DNA of 64,000 bases, taken from Bradyrhizobium embrapense (GTDB lineage Bacteria; Pseudomonadota; Alphaproteobacteria; Rhizobiales; Xanthobacteraceae). The first letter of the stretch is position 1, and the number at the start of each line of letters is the position of its first letter. The notes beneath the pieces are model-generated. The model was not told where the DNA came from. It searched no databases and saw nothing but the letters and a program-made list of their open reading frames with translations. This document shows positions 16,260 through 24,062 of this stretch, in pieces. The stretch is taken from contig NZ_LFIP02000002.1 of assembly GCF_001189235.2 (NCBI RefSeq), positions 62,411 to 126,410 on the forward strand, read 5' to 3'. Both the position numbers and the translations under genes were made by a program.

Positions 16260-16420
16260 CGCCCCGCTCTTGCGGGGTCGAGACGAGCGAAGCTCGCTCT
16301 TAGAGGGTTGGGGTGAGGGGCTCTCTCCGCCAGGCGGTACGAGTGGCGAGACTTGTACCCCCTCACCCGGATCGCATCTTGCGATCCGACCTCTCCCCGC
16401 AAGCGGGGAGAGGTAAGAAA
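16260..16420. repeat. palindromic repeat block between convergent genes
   Basis: Composite of short inverted repeats, including CCTCTCCCCGC-AA-GCGGGGAGAGG at 16390-16413 (11-bp perfect stem), ATCGCATCTTGCGAT and CCCCGCTCTTGCGGGG. It separates the convergent pump and oxidoreductase genes and could terminate both transcripts. Similar CTCACCCGGAT/CTCTCCCCGC units are common in Bradyrhizobium intergenic DNA. Confidence 0.7.
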
Positions 16421-16425
16421 GATGG

Positions 16426-17427
16426 CTACACCTTCACCATGCGCTTGCCGCGGTTTTCGCCCGCCAAGAGCCCGATCAGCGCCTGCGGCGTGTGCTCGAT
16501 GCCGTCGATGACGTCTTCCTGGACCTTGAGCCTGCCCGAGGCGACCCAGGATTGCAGGTCGGCGAGTGCGGCGTCGCGCTGGTCCATGTAGTCCATCACG
16601 ATGAAGCCCTGCATGATCAGCCGCTTCACCACGATCAGGCCGGGCACGCCGCGCGGCCCGTGCGCGGACGGCACGCCGTCATATTGCGAGATCGCGCCGC
16701 AGCAGGCGATCCGGCCGCGGTTGTTCATCTGCGCCAGACAGGCCTCCAGGATGTCGCCGCCGACATTGTCGAAATAGACGTCGATGCCGTTGGGCGCCGC
16801 CGCGCGCAGCGCCTTGTAGGCGGCGCCGTCCTTGTAGTCGACCGCGGCGTCGAAGCCGAGCTCCGAGGTCAGCCAGTGGCACTTGTCCTTGCCGCCGGCG
16901 ATGCCGACCACGCGGCAGCCCTTGATCCTGGCGATCTGGCCGACGATCGAGCCGACCGAGCCGGCGGCCGCCGACACCACCACGGTCTCGCCCTCCTTCG
17001 GCTTGCCGACGTGGAGCAGGCCGAAATAGGCGGTCAGGCCGGCAATGCCGTAGACGCTCAGCAGATGCGTCATCGGCTCGAGCTTCGGCATCTTGGCCAG
17101 GTGCTTGGCGGGCACCGCGGCATAGTCCTGCCAGCCGGTGTCGCCGAACACGATATCGCCCGGCTTCAGGCTCGGGTCGTTCGACGCCACCACTTCGGCG
17201 ATGCTGCCGCCGGCCATCACGGTGTTGGCCTCGACCGCGGCGCGGTAGGTGGCGCCGTGCATCCAGGCGCGGTTGGCGGCGTCGAGCGAGATGTAGCGCG
17301 TCCGCACCAGCGCCTCGCCGTCCTTCGGCGCGGGGACGGTGCCCTTGGTCAGGCGGAAATGCTCGGGGCCGAGCTTGCCGGTCGGCTTTTCGACAAGCAG
17401 GATCTGGCGATTGACGGTGTCGTTCAT
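16426..17427 (-). CDS. NADP-dependent oxidoreductase, MDR superfamily (CurA/leukotriene B4 dehydrogenase type)
   Basis: Zinc-independent medium-chain reductase, 333 residues. Features: N-terminal QILLVEKPTGKLGPEHF, substrate-side YISLDAANRAWM, the nucleotide motif VVVSAAAGSVGSIVGQIA, then GCRVVGIAGGKDKC, and YFDNVGGDILEACL near the C-terminus, all typical of alkenal/enone double-bond reductases that use NADPH. No structural zinc lobe is visible. It stands alone, convergent with the RND pump and divergent from the symporter gene at 17645. The substrate is likely an alpha,beta-unsaturated carbonyl (family knowledge). Confidence 0.9.
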   Translation of the reverse strand: MNDTVNRQILLVEKPTGKLGPEHFRLTKGTVPAPKDGEALVRTRYISLDAANRAWMHGATYRAAVEANTVMAGGSIAEVVASNDPSLKPGDIVFGDTGWQDYAAVPAKHLAKMPKLEPMTHLLSVYGIAGLTAYFGLLHVGKPKEGETVVVSAAAGSVGSIVGQIARIKGCRVVGIAGGKDKCHWLTSELGFDAAVDYKDGAAYKALRAAAPNGIDVYFDNVGGDILEACLAQMNNRGRIACCGAISQYDGVPSAHGPRGVPGLIVVKRLIMQGFIVMDYMDQRDAALADLQSWVASGRLKVQEDVIDGIEHTPQALIGLLAGENRGKRMVKV

Positions 17428-17644
17428 AGGCGGTGTCTCCCCTCACGTTGGTCGTTTCGCATGCAGTTTGACTGCACCCTGCGCAGCTCATTGCACAGAT
17501 TGTGCGCTGCATGAACGCTATTCTCCGCGCTGGCATTCCACAACGGGAACAGATCGACAAAGTCCCGCTCGGCGCGAAGCGTGTTGCGTCGCTGCGTAAA
17601 TCTGCCACACTTGCCTTTCGCCGGGAACTTACGGGGGTAAGAGA

Positions 17645-18934
17645 ATGTCGAACAGGTTTACGCAATACATCCTGCTTGCGATGGTCCTTGGCATCGCGAT
17701 GGGGACGATCGTCTTCAACTACTTTCCTGACAGCCGCGCCGAGATCGCAGCCGACGTCAACCTGATCGCTATGCTGTTCTTGCGCCTGATCAAGATGATC
17801 ATCGCGCCCCTGGTGTTCGCGACCCTCGTCGGTGGCATCGCCCATATGGGAAGCGGTGCCAAGCTCGGGCGCATCTTCGCCAAGACCATGGGCTGGTTCG
17901 TCTCCGCCTCGTTCGTTTCGCTGCTGCTCGGCCTCGTGATGGTCAATCTGTTGCAGCCCGGCGCCAATTTCCCCGGCACGCTGCCCGACAAGGCGCAGTC
18001 GACCGGCCTGCCGGTCTCGGCCTTCTCGATCGAGAAGTTCCTGACCCATCTGATCCCGACCTCGATCGCCGATGCGATGGCGCAGAACGAGATCCTGCAA
18101 ATCGTGGTGTTCGCGGTGTTCTTCGCGGTGGCGCTCGGCGCCATGCCTGAGCGATCGAAGCCGATCATGAGCCTGATCGACGATCTCGCCCACATCATGC
18201 TCAAGGTCACCGGCTACGTGATGCTGTTCGCGCCGCTCGCGGTGTGGGCCGCGATCATGGCAACCGTCTCCAAGAACGGCCTCGCCGTGCTCTGGAAGCT
18301 GATCGTCTTCATGGGCGGCTTCTATTTGTCGCTGCTGATCCTGTGGGGCATCCTGGTGATGGTCGGCTTCGTGGTGATCGGGCCGCGCTACAGCCATCTG
18401 CTGCGGCTGATCCGCGAACCGCTGATGATCGCGTTCTCGACCGCCTCCTCGGAGGCGGCCTACCCGAAGACGCTGGAGGGGCTGAACAGGTTCGGCGCCT
18501 CCTCGCGGATCTCCGCTTTCGTGCTGCCGCTCGGCTATTCCTTCAATCTCGACGGCACGATGATGTACTGCACCTTCGCGAGCATCTTCATCGCGCAGAC
18601 CTACCACATCGAGATGTCGCTCGGCACGCAGCTCGCGATGCTGGCGACCTTGATGATCACCTCGAAGGGCGTCGCCGGCGTGCCGCGCGCGTCGCTGGTG
18701 GTGATCGCCTCGACGCTGTCGCAATTCGGCATCCCCGAGGCCGGTTTGCTGATGATCATGGGCATCGACACCTTCCTCGACATGGGCCGCAGCGCCACCA
18801 ACGTGATCGGCAACTCGCTGGCTACCGCCGTGGTCGCGAAGTGGGAGGGCGAGCTGAAGGCCGAGCACGAGCTCGGGCCCGACGATGCGGTGCCGCAGGA
18901 TGCGGTGCCCGGCGCCGTGATGGCCGGCCATTGA
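17645..18934 (+). CDS. dicarboxylate/amino acid:cation symporter (DAACS family)
   Basis: Inner-membrane transporter of 429 residues related to DctA and GltP. Signature pieces: LIKMIIAPLVFATLVGGIAHMG, FSTASSEAAYPKTLEGL (the serine-rich HP1 hairpin) and LDGTMMYCTFASIFIAQ (TM7, with DGTM in place of the more common NMDGT), and the HP2-like TSKGVAGVPRASLVVIA and FLDMGRSATNVIGN (the TM8 Asp/Asn substrate contacts). The binding-protein gene follows after only 12 bases on the same strand, an unusual partner for a secondary carrier. Upstream (17428-17644) is a divergent promoter region. Confidence 0.92.
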   Translation: MSNRFTQYILLAMVLGIAMGTIVFNYFPDSRAEIAADVNLIAMLFLRLIKMIIAPLVFATLVGGIAHMGSGAKLGRIFAKTMGWFVSASFVSLLLGLVMVNLLQPGANFPGTLPDKAQSTGLPVSAFSIEKFLTHLIPTSIADAMAQNEILQIVVFAVFFAVALGAMPERSKPIMSLIDDLAHIMLKVTGYVMLFAPLAVWAAIMATVSKNGLAVLWKLIVFMGGFYLSLLILWGILVMVGFVVIGPRYSHLLRLIREPLMIAFSTASSEAAYPKTLEGLNRFGASSRISAFVLPLGYSFNLDGTMMYCTFASIFIAQTYHIEMSLGTQLAMLATLMITSKGVAGVPRASLVVIASTLSQFGIPEAGLLMIMGIDTFLDMGRSATNVIGNSLATAVVAKWEGELKAEHELGPDDAVPQDAVPGAVMAGH

Positions 18935-18946
18935 CGGGAGGGACGC

Positions 18947-19909
18947 ATGCATCGCGCCCGCTGGAGGCCGGTACGGGCTGAGGCGCCTCTGCCTCTGCTG
19001 TCGACATGCCTGTTGCCGGCATGTCTGCTGGCGGCGGCCCTGCTCGCCGGACCGGTGTCCGCACAGCCGGCGGGCGAGGGGCTCAGCCCCACGCTCGCCA
19101 ACATCAAGGCCACGCACGCGGTGCGGATCGGCTATCGCGAAAGCTCGCCGCCGTTCTCGTTCCTCGACCACTCCAACCGGCCGATCGGCTACAGCCTCGA
19201 GCTGTGCGATGCGATCGTCGATGAGATCGCGGCCGAGGTCGACGACGCCAACCTCAAGGTCGACTACGTCAAGGTGACCTCCGACGACCGCATTGCGGCG
19301 GTCATCGACAAGAAGATCGATCTCGAATGCGGATCGACCACGGCGAATTCCGAGCGTGGCAAGCAGGTCGCGTTCTCGCCGCTGATGTTCGTGGCCGGCA
19401 CCAAGCTGATGGTGCCGAAGGCCTCGGGCGTCAACCAGGTCGCCGACTTGAAGGGCAAGACGGTGGTGGTGACCAAGGGCACCACCAACGAGCAGGCGAT
19501 GCATAGTGTCGATGCCAGGCAACAGCTCGGCCTCAACATCGTGACGGCGCCCGACCACGAGCAGTCCTACCAGATGCTGGTCGACGGCAAGGCGGATGCG
19601 TTCGCGACCGACGACATCCTGCTCTACGGCCTGATCGCGCGTCACAAGTCGCAGGACAAGTTCCGCGTCACCGGCGATTATCTGTCCTACGACCCCTACG
19701 GCATCATGTACCGCAAGGGCGAACCGCAGATGAAGGACGTGGTCGAGCGCGCCTTCCGCAAGCTCGCCTCGAACCGCGACATCGTCCCGCTCTACAACAA
19801 GTGGTTCGTCGCCCGCCTGCCGACCGGCGAGAAGCTCAACGTCGCGCTGTCGCCGCAGCTCGAAGAGGCCTTCAAGGCGCTCGACGATTCCGCGGGTGGT
19901 GCCAACTAG
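18947..19909 (+). CDS. periplasmic amino acid-binding protein (GltI-like, SBP family 3)
   Basis: 320 residues from an ATG preceded by GGGAGG. A long signal peptide (ACLLAAALLAGPVSA) precedes a mature protein starting LANIKATHAVRIGYRESSPP and then IGYSLELCDAIVDEIA, the family-3 pattern of glutamate/aspartate binding proteins; later EQAMHSVDARQQL and DAFATDDILLYGLIA. ABC permease and ATPase genes are not next to it; its only neighbour is a DAACS symporter, 12 bases upstream. Either it feeds an ABC importer encoded elsewhere, or it works with or senses for the symporter (inference). Confidence 0.9.
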   Translation: MHRARWRPVRAEAPLPLLSTCLLPACLLAAALLAGPVSAQPAGEGLSPTLANIKATHAVRIGYRESSPPFSFLDHSNRPIGYSLELCDAIVDEIAAEVDDANLKVDYVKVTSDDRIAAVIDKKIDLECGSTTANSERGKQVAFSPLMFVAGTKLMVPKASGVNQVADLKGKTVVVTKGTTNEQAMHSVDARQQLGLNIVTAPDHEQSYQMLVDGKADAFATDDILLYGLIARHKSQDKFRVTGDYLSYDPYGIMYRKGEPQMKDVVERAFRKLASNRDIVPLYNKWFVARLPTGEKLNVALSPQLEEAFKALDDSAGGAN

Positions 19910-20010
19910 AGCATGATCCGGAAAAGTGTGAAGCGGTTTTCCGAAAAGATCATGCTTAAACAAGGAGCTAAAGCGCGATGACGATTCAACTCAATCTCAT
20001 CGCGCTTTAG
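19910..20010. repeat. two adjacent palindromic repeats
   Basis: First unit 19910-19956: AGCATGATC ... GATCATGCT with inner GGAAAA/TTTTCC. Second unit: CTAAAGCGCGATGA at 19968-19981 and its exact reverse complement at 19997-20010 around a 15-base loop. Both directly follow the binding-protein stop and may terminate or stabilise the transcript. These are repeats I associate with Bradyrhizobium and Rhodopseudomonas intergenic regions. Confidence 0.8.
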
Positions 20011-20027
20011 CCGCGAATTCGGCCTCT

Positions 20028-20090
20028 CTACCTTGCGGGAGAGGCCGGATTGCGCTGCAGGCGCAATCCGGGTGAGGGGCTCTTCGCAAC
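20028..20090. repeat. short palindromic repeat
   Basis: CGGATTGCGC at 20046-20055 pairs exactly with GCGCAATCCG at 20061-20070 around TGCAG, flanked by CTCTCTACC and GGTGAGGGG. It is the same family as the block at 16260-16420, and a partial copy (GGCCGGATTGCGCTGCG) occurs after the gene ending at 25688. Confidence 0.65.
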
Positions 20091-20130
20091 CGGCGCGGTC
20101 CCGAACCGTCCGGACGAACCGCGGCTTGCT

Positions 20131-20358
20131 TCACCGCCAATAGCGATGCGACAAATCCAGGCACTGCCGGACCCAGAATCCGTTCACATGGATCAACTGG
20201 CATGGGCTCGGCGGTGGCTCCTTGATGATCGGGTATCCGTGGATGTCGATATTCGTGGGTGCCGTGACGCCGCGCCAGAACACGGCGTTGGCGGCAGGAG
20301 GATTGAATGCGGCGACGAACGCCGTGATTGTGAGGACGCTCAAAAGGAGTTTGCGCAT
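20131..20358 (-). CDS. small secreted protein with C-terminal Cys pair
   Basis: 75 residues. Signal peptide LLLSVLTITAFVAAF ending near ANA, then a Pro-rich stretch and CQLIHVNGFWVRQCLDL. The two cysteines are 12 residues apart, as in the gene at 10321-10533, with V, G, V and R at matching places. The ribosome site is weak (GGATCC). I recognise no named family; an envelope protein is likely. It stands alone between a repeat block and the ATP-grasp gene. Confidence 0.6.
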   Translation of the reverse strand: MRKLLLSVLTITAFVAAFNPPAANAVFWRGVTAPTNIDIHGYPIIKEPPPSPCQLIHVNGFWVRQCLDLSHRYWR

Positions 20359-20454
20359 AATCTGGATCCGGATCGAGTAATGCGCGTGAGCGTACTCCCT
20401 TGAGCGGGATGAGCAAGCCGCTGAATCGCGGCAAGCGGCACCGTCGCACGCTGC

Positions 20455-21390
20455 TTAGGCGAACACGGCGTCCAGCGCCGCCGAATACGCCGCCTCGACC
20501 AGCGCCGGATGGCGGTGGCCCAGCGCTTCCATCTTCACGCCCGAATTCACCTCGAGCACCTGCCACGCGCCATCGACGCGCACCACGTCGATCGAGGCGA
20601 AGCGGATGCCGACGGCCTGCGCGGCCTTGATCGCGAGTGCGACGCAGACCTCGCGTGTCGCGGCGTCGGTGAGCAGCACGGGCTCGGCGCCGGCATCGAG
20701 GTTGTGCCGCCAGTTGAGCAGAAGCCGTTCGCCGGCGGCTGGAATGACGTCGAATGCGGCGGCATCGAAATCCTCGGACAGGGCCTTCAGCTGTTCGGCC
20801 GTCGCGGCCGCCTCCGCCAACGCGCGCAGGGAATGGACGCCGTCGCCAATCACCGACGGCCGCGTCTTGCCGTACACGATCAGCGCGCGATCATCGAGCA
20901 GCACGACGCGCACCTCGTCCTTGATATCGACGTAAGGCGAGATCGCAAGGCTCGGATGCGCGGCGAGGATGCGTGCGACCGCGGTCTCCAGTTGCGCCGG
21001 TGTCGTGACGCGGAAGACGAGCTCGGCGGAGGTCCCCTCGTTGGGCTTGACGACAAGCCCGTGCGGATGCTCGTCGAGCAGACGCTGCATCGCTACGCGC
21101 GAGTCCGATCCCGGGATGTGCTTGCTGAGCTTGCTGCCGAGAAACAGCGTGTGCGGAACGGCTGATACGCCAGCCGATGCCAGCACCTCGGCGCAGGCCG
21201 ATTTGTCGTTGGCGACCTGATGCGCGACCGCGCTGTTCAGCCCGATGTCGTAGCCGATCGCAAGCCGTCGCGCGTCGCCCTTGGTCATGATGACCAGCCA
21301 GCCGCCGGACCGCACCTCGACGGCAATCGAGCGCGCCAAACAATATCTTTTGATGGTTTCCAGGAAGATTCGCTGGCTGATCAGGACCAC
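20455..21390 (-). CDS. ATP-grasp enzyme, RimK/cyanophycin-synthetase-like
   Basis: 311 residues with an ATP-grasp fold: HQVANDKSACAEVLASAGVS before the lid, HGLVVKPNEGTSAELVFRV (ATP-lysine), ISPYVDIKDEVRVVLLDDRA, and the Mg-binding end SIDVVRVDGAWQVLEVNSG. The EVNSGVKME ending is that of RimK and of the C-terminal half of glutathione/cyanophycin synthetases, which ligate an amino acid to a carboxylate. There is no Mur-ligase half and no partner gene, so substrate and product are unknown. The N-terminal 60 residues (ISQRIFLETIKRYCL) are peculiar to this protein. Confidence 0.8.
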   Translation of the reverse strand: MVLISQRIFLETIKRYCLARSIAVEVRSGGWLVIMTKGDARRLAIGYDIGLNSAVAHQVANDKSACAEVLASAGVSAVPHTLFLGSKLSKHIPGSDSRVAMQRLLDEHPHGLVVKPNEGTSAELVFRVTTPAQLETAVARILAAHPSLAISPYVDIKDEVRVVLLDDRALIVYGKTRPSVIGDGVHSLRALAEAAATAEQLKALSEDFDAAAFDVIPAAGERLLLNWRHNLDAGAEPVLLTDAATREVCVALAIKAAQAVGIRFASIDVVRVDGAWQVLEVNSGVKMEALGHRHPALVEAAYSAALDAVFA

Positions 21391-21686
21391 GAGATCATTT
21401 TCCCTTCACCGCAGTTTCGTAGCAATTAATTGCCAGATCGGCGGCGATCTCAGCAAGTAAATTACCTGCAGTGTCACGTGTTAGCGATGTTGCCGTTGAA
21501 CCTCCGCGCGAAATCGAACGACTGCCATTCTGAGATCGCAATTGCACGCCAGTTGATCTTGACTATCTCATGTATTGGCGCAATGGAAACGCGAGATCTT
21601 CAATGATTTCGGCCACTTCAGCGCCGTCGCGAGCAGTCTAGAAATCAAACCATTCTAAATCTGGTCAGTCGAGAAAACGAAAACCC

Positions 21687-22460
21687 ATGAGCGCGTTCTA
21701 TCGAGAGAAAGTTCTTTCCGTTCAGCACTGGACCGATACGCTTTTCAGCTTCCGAGCCACCCGCGATTCCGGTTTCCGCTTCCAGAACGGCCAGTTTGCC
21801 ATGATCGGCCTCGAGGTCGATGGCCGACCGCTGCTGCGCGCCTATTCGATGGCGAGCGCCAATCATGAGGAAGAGCTCGAGTTCTTCTCGATCAAGGTGC
21901 AGGACGGCCCGCTCACCTCAAAGCTGCAGAAGATTCGCGAGGGTGACACCATCCTGGTCGGCCGCAAGGCGACCGGCACGCTGATCACCGACAATCTGAT
22001 CCCCGGCAAGCGGCTGATGCTGCTGTCGACCGGCACCGGCCTTGCACCGTTCGCCAGCCTGATCAAGGACCCCGAGGTCTATGATCGCTACGAGCAGATC
22101 CTCCTGGTGCATGGCTGCCGCCAAGTCTCCGAGCTGGCCTATGGCGAGGAGCTGGTCGCCAAGCTGCGCGATGACGAACTGTTCGGGCCGTTGCTGTCCG
22201 AGAAGCTCTCGTACTACCCGACGGTGACGCGCGAGCCGTTCCGCAACCGCGGCCGCATCACCGACCTGATCACCTCCAACCAGCTGTTCACCGATTTGCA
22301 TCAGGACCCGCTCGACATCGAGACCGACCGCATCATGATGTGCGGCAGCCCGGCGATGCTCGAAGAGCTGAAGCAGCTGTTCGAGACCCGCGGCTTCAAG
22401 GAAGGCAGCGGTAACACCCCCGGTCACTTCGTGATCGAGAAGGCGTTCGTCGAGCGCTGA
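21687..22460 (+). CDS. fpr: ferredoxin/flavodoxin--NADP+ reductase
   Basis: FAD enzyme of 257 residues that exchanges electrons between NADPH and ferredoxin or flavodoxin. FAD-binding RAYSMASANHEEELEFF (RxYS), GPLTSKLQ, NADP-binding LLSTGTGLAPFASLI, VHGCRQVSELAY and MMCGSPAML are all present, with the C-terminal VIEKAFVER typical of proteobacterial subclass I Fpr. The upstream 300 bases are comparatively AT-rich, consistent with its own promoter. An intrinsic terminator follows at 22539-22570. No ferredoxin gene is adjacent. Confidence 0.95.
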   Translation: MSAFYREKVLSVQHWTDTLFSFRATRDSGFRFQNGQFAMIGLEVDGRPLLRAYSMASANHEEELEFFSIKVQDGPLTSKLQKIREGDTILVGRKATGTLITDNLIPGKRLMLLSTGTGLAPFASLIKDPEVYDRYEQILLVHGCRQVSELAYGEELVAKLRDDELFGPLLSEKLSYYPTVTREPFRNRGRITDLITSNQLFTDLHQDPLDIETDRIMMCGSPAMLEELKQLFETRGFKEGSGNTPGHFVIEKAFVER

Positions 22461-22474
22461 GGCTCCTTCCACTT

Positions 22475-22624
22475 CGTCATTCCGGGACATCGCGAAGCGA
22501 TGGGCCCGGAATCCATAACCACCGCTCTTTGTTTGTCGAAGGCTGGGGCCCCATCGGGCTCCAGCCTTTTGCATTTGTGGTTATGGATTCCGGGCTCGAT
22601 GCTTCGCATCGCCCCGGAATGACG
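22475..22624. repeat. long palindromic element enclosing a terminator
   Basis: Arms of 46 bases at 22475-22520 (starting CGTCATTCCGGG) and 22579-22624 (ending CCCGGAATGACG) are near-exact reverse complements. The interior contains a separate hairpin with a U-run. The CGTCATTCCGGG/ATCCATAACC unit is a known style of Bradyrhizobium intergenic repeat. Confidence 0.8.
22539..22570 (+). terminator. rho-independent terminator after fpr
   Basis: AAGGCTGGGGCCC (22539-22551), loop CATC, and GGGCTCCAGCCTT (22556-22568): a 13-bp stem with one G-T pair, ending in TTTT at 22567-22570. It is 78 bases past the fpr stop, inside the loop of the larger palindrome. Confidence 0.75.
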
Positions 22625-22715
22625 CCCGATATAGCGCCGCGCATCCCCTCACTGCTATAAATCCCCCAACGCCGCGCAGCCGTTTCCCGAACGCGGCGAT
22701 CCAGGGAGCCGCACC

Positions 22716-23585
22716 TTGTCCATCACCGATCCGGATGCCCCGAAGACCGCCTTTGTGTTTGCCGGCGGCGGCAGCTTTGGTGCGGTCCAGGTCGGCATGC
22801 TGCAGGCGCTGGCAGCGCATGGCGTCGCCGCCGACATGGTGGTCGGCTCCAGCGTCGGCGCCTTGAACGGCGCGTTCTATGCGGGCGACCCGACGGTCTC
22901 GGGCGTGGCGCGGCTGGCCGAGATCTGGCGCGGCCTGAACCGGCAGGACGTGTTTCCGGTGACGTGGCGGACGCTGGTGGGCTTCCTGTGGCGGCGCGAC
23001 TTCCTGATCCCGCATGACGGCGTCCGCAGGCTGATCGACGACTACATCCCGTTCCGCCATCTCGAGGACGCGCGGCTGCCGCTCCACATCGTCACGACCG
23101 ACATCATCAGCGGCGACAGCGTCGTGCTGTCGGAAGGCTCCACCGCCGAGGCGATCGTCGCATCGACCGCGATCCCCGGCGCGTTCACGCCGGTGCATTA
23201 TCGCGATCACTACCTCGCCGACGGCGCGATCTCCAGCAACACGCCAGTCCGCGTCGCCGTGAAGCATGGGGCAAAACGCCTGATCGTGCTGCCGACCGGG
23301 CATGCCTGCGCCAACCAAGCACCGCCGGCCGGCGCGCTTGCCAATGCGCTGCATGCGCTGACGCTGCTGATCGCGCGCCAACTCGTCAACGAGCTCGAGA
23401 ACATCGGCTCCGACGTGGAGTATTTCGTGGTGCCGCCGCTGTGTCCGCTGGTCGGCTCGCCCTACGATTTCTCCCGCACCTCAGATCACATCGCCCGCGC
23501 CCTCGATACCACCAACGCCTGGCTCGCCGGCGACGGCCTGAAGGCGCGGCATATTCCGCACGAATTGCAGCCGCACCAGCATTAG
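22716..23585 (+). CDS. patatin-like phospholipase (RssA/YlbK type)
   Basis: Ser-Asp dyad acyl hydrolase, 289 residues. The oxyanion glycine loop FAGGGSFGA is at residues 15-23, nucleophile motif GSSVG near 43-47, and the catalytic Asp in YLADGAISSNTP. The start is TTG 22716, supported by AGGGAG eight bases upstream; the first internal Met comes after the oxyanion loop, so a later start is impossible. Probably a cytoplasmic or peripheral esterase/lysophospholipase; substrate unknown. It has no operon partner. Confidence 0.88.
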   Translation: MSITDPDAPKTAFVFAGGGSFGAVQVGMLQALAAHGVAADMVVGSSVGALNGAFYAGDPTVSGVARLAEIWRGLNRQDVFPVTWRTLVGFLWRRDFLIPHDGVRRLIDDYIPFRHLEDARLPLHIVTTDIISGDSVVLSEGSTAEAIVASTAIPGAFTPVHYRDHYLADGAISSNTPVRVAVKHGAKRLIVLPTGHACANQAPPAGALANALHALTLLIARQLVNELENIGSDVEYFVVPPLCPLVGSPYDFSRTSDHIARALDTTNAWLAGDGLKARHIPHELQPHQH

Positions 23586-24062
23586 GCGAACGGTGCTCTC
23601 CTCGGTGAGGCGACATCCTCGCCCACCGCTGTCATCGCCGGCCTGTGCGCAATTGCGCACATGGACCGGGCGATCCAGCACGCCGCGGCCTCTCGGCTCA
23701 AGCACTGCTGCCTCTGGAATACTGGATCACCCGCATGCACGGGTGATGGCACTGCGAGAGGCGTCTGCAGGATTTTCGGAATAATGGAATAATGCCGGTG
23801 AGTTGCCCGACGTGTCAAGTCGCCCCGTCGAATGCCCGCTACTGTGCATGGGGTTGTTTTCAATATTTTGGCAGGATGCCCCCTCGCGCCGCTTCGTTGC
23901 ACTGCAAAAGGCGGGCGCGTTGCAGTTTGCCGGCAGCTGCACCCGCCCATCCGGGCGGTTGTCACATCTGTGACTGCTCGGCCGTATAACCGTAGTGCAC
24001 TTGTTCCGCGAGTTGGATTAGGCTTACGCCGACAAGGCCTTCAAGGCAGACCGGGGGATTCC
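23586..24062. other. 477-base region without a convincing gene
   Basis: Short open frames on both strands lack ribosome sites and family character. It ends in the GGGGG ribosome site at 24053-24058 for the next gene, so the promoter of that gene should lie here. No clear repeat was seen. Confidence 0.5.

Noticed and set aside
16679..19963. A 3.3-kb open frame on the minus strand, opposite the oxidoreductase, symporter and binding-protein genes
   Set aside because: It is the antisense shadow of high-GC genes: its product is Arg/His/Asp-rich with no domain, and three well-recognised genes on the other frames account for the DNA.
23586..24062. Several 60-130-codon frames between the patatin and glutamate synthase-like genes
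   Set aside because: None has a ribosome site, signal peptide or recognisable pattern; frames overlap each other on both strands.
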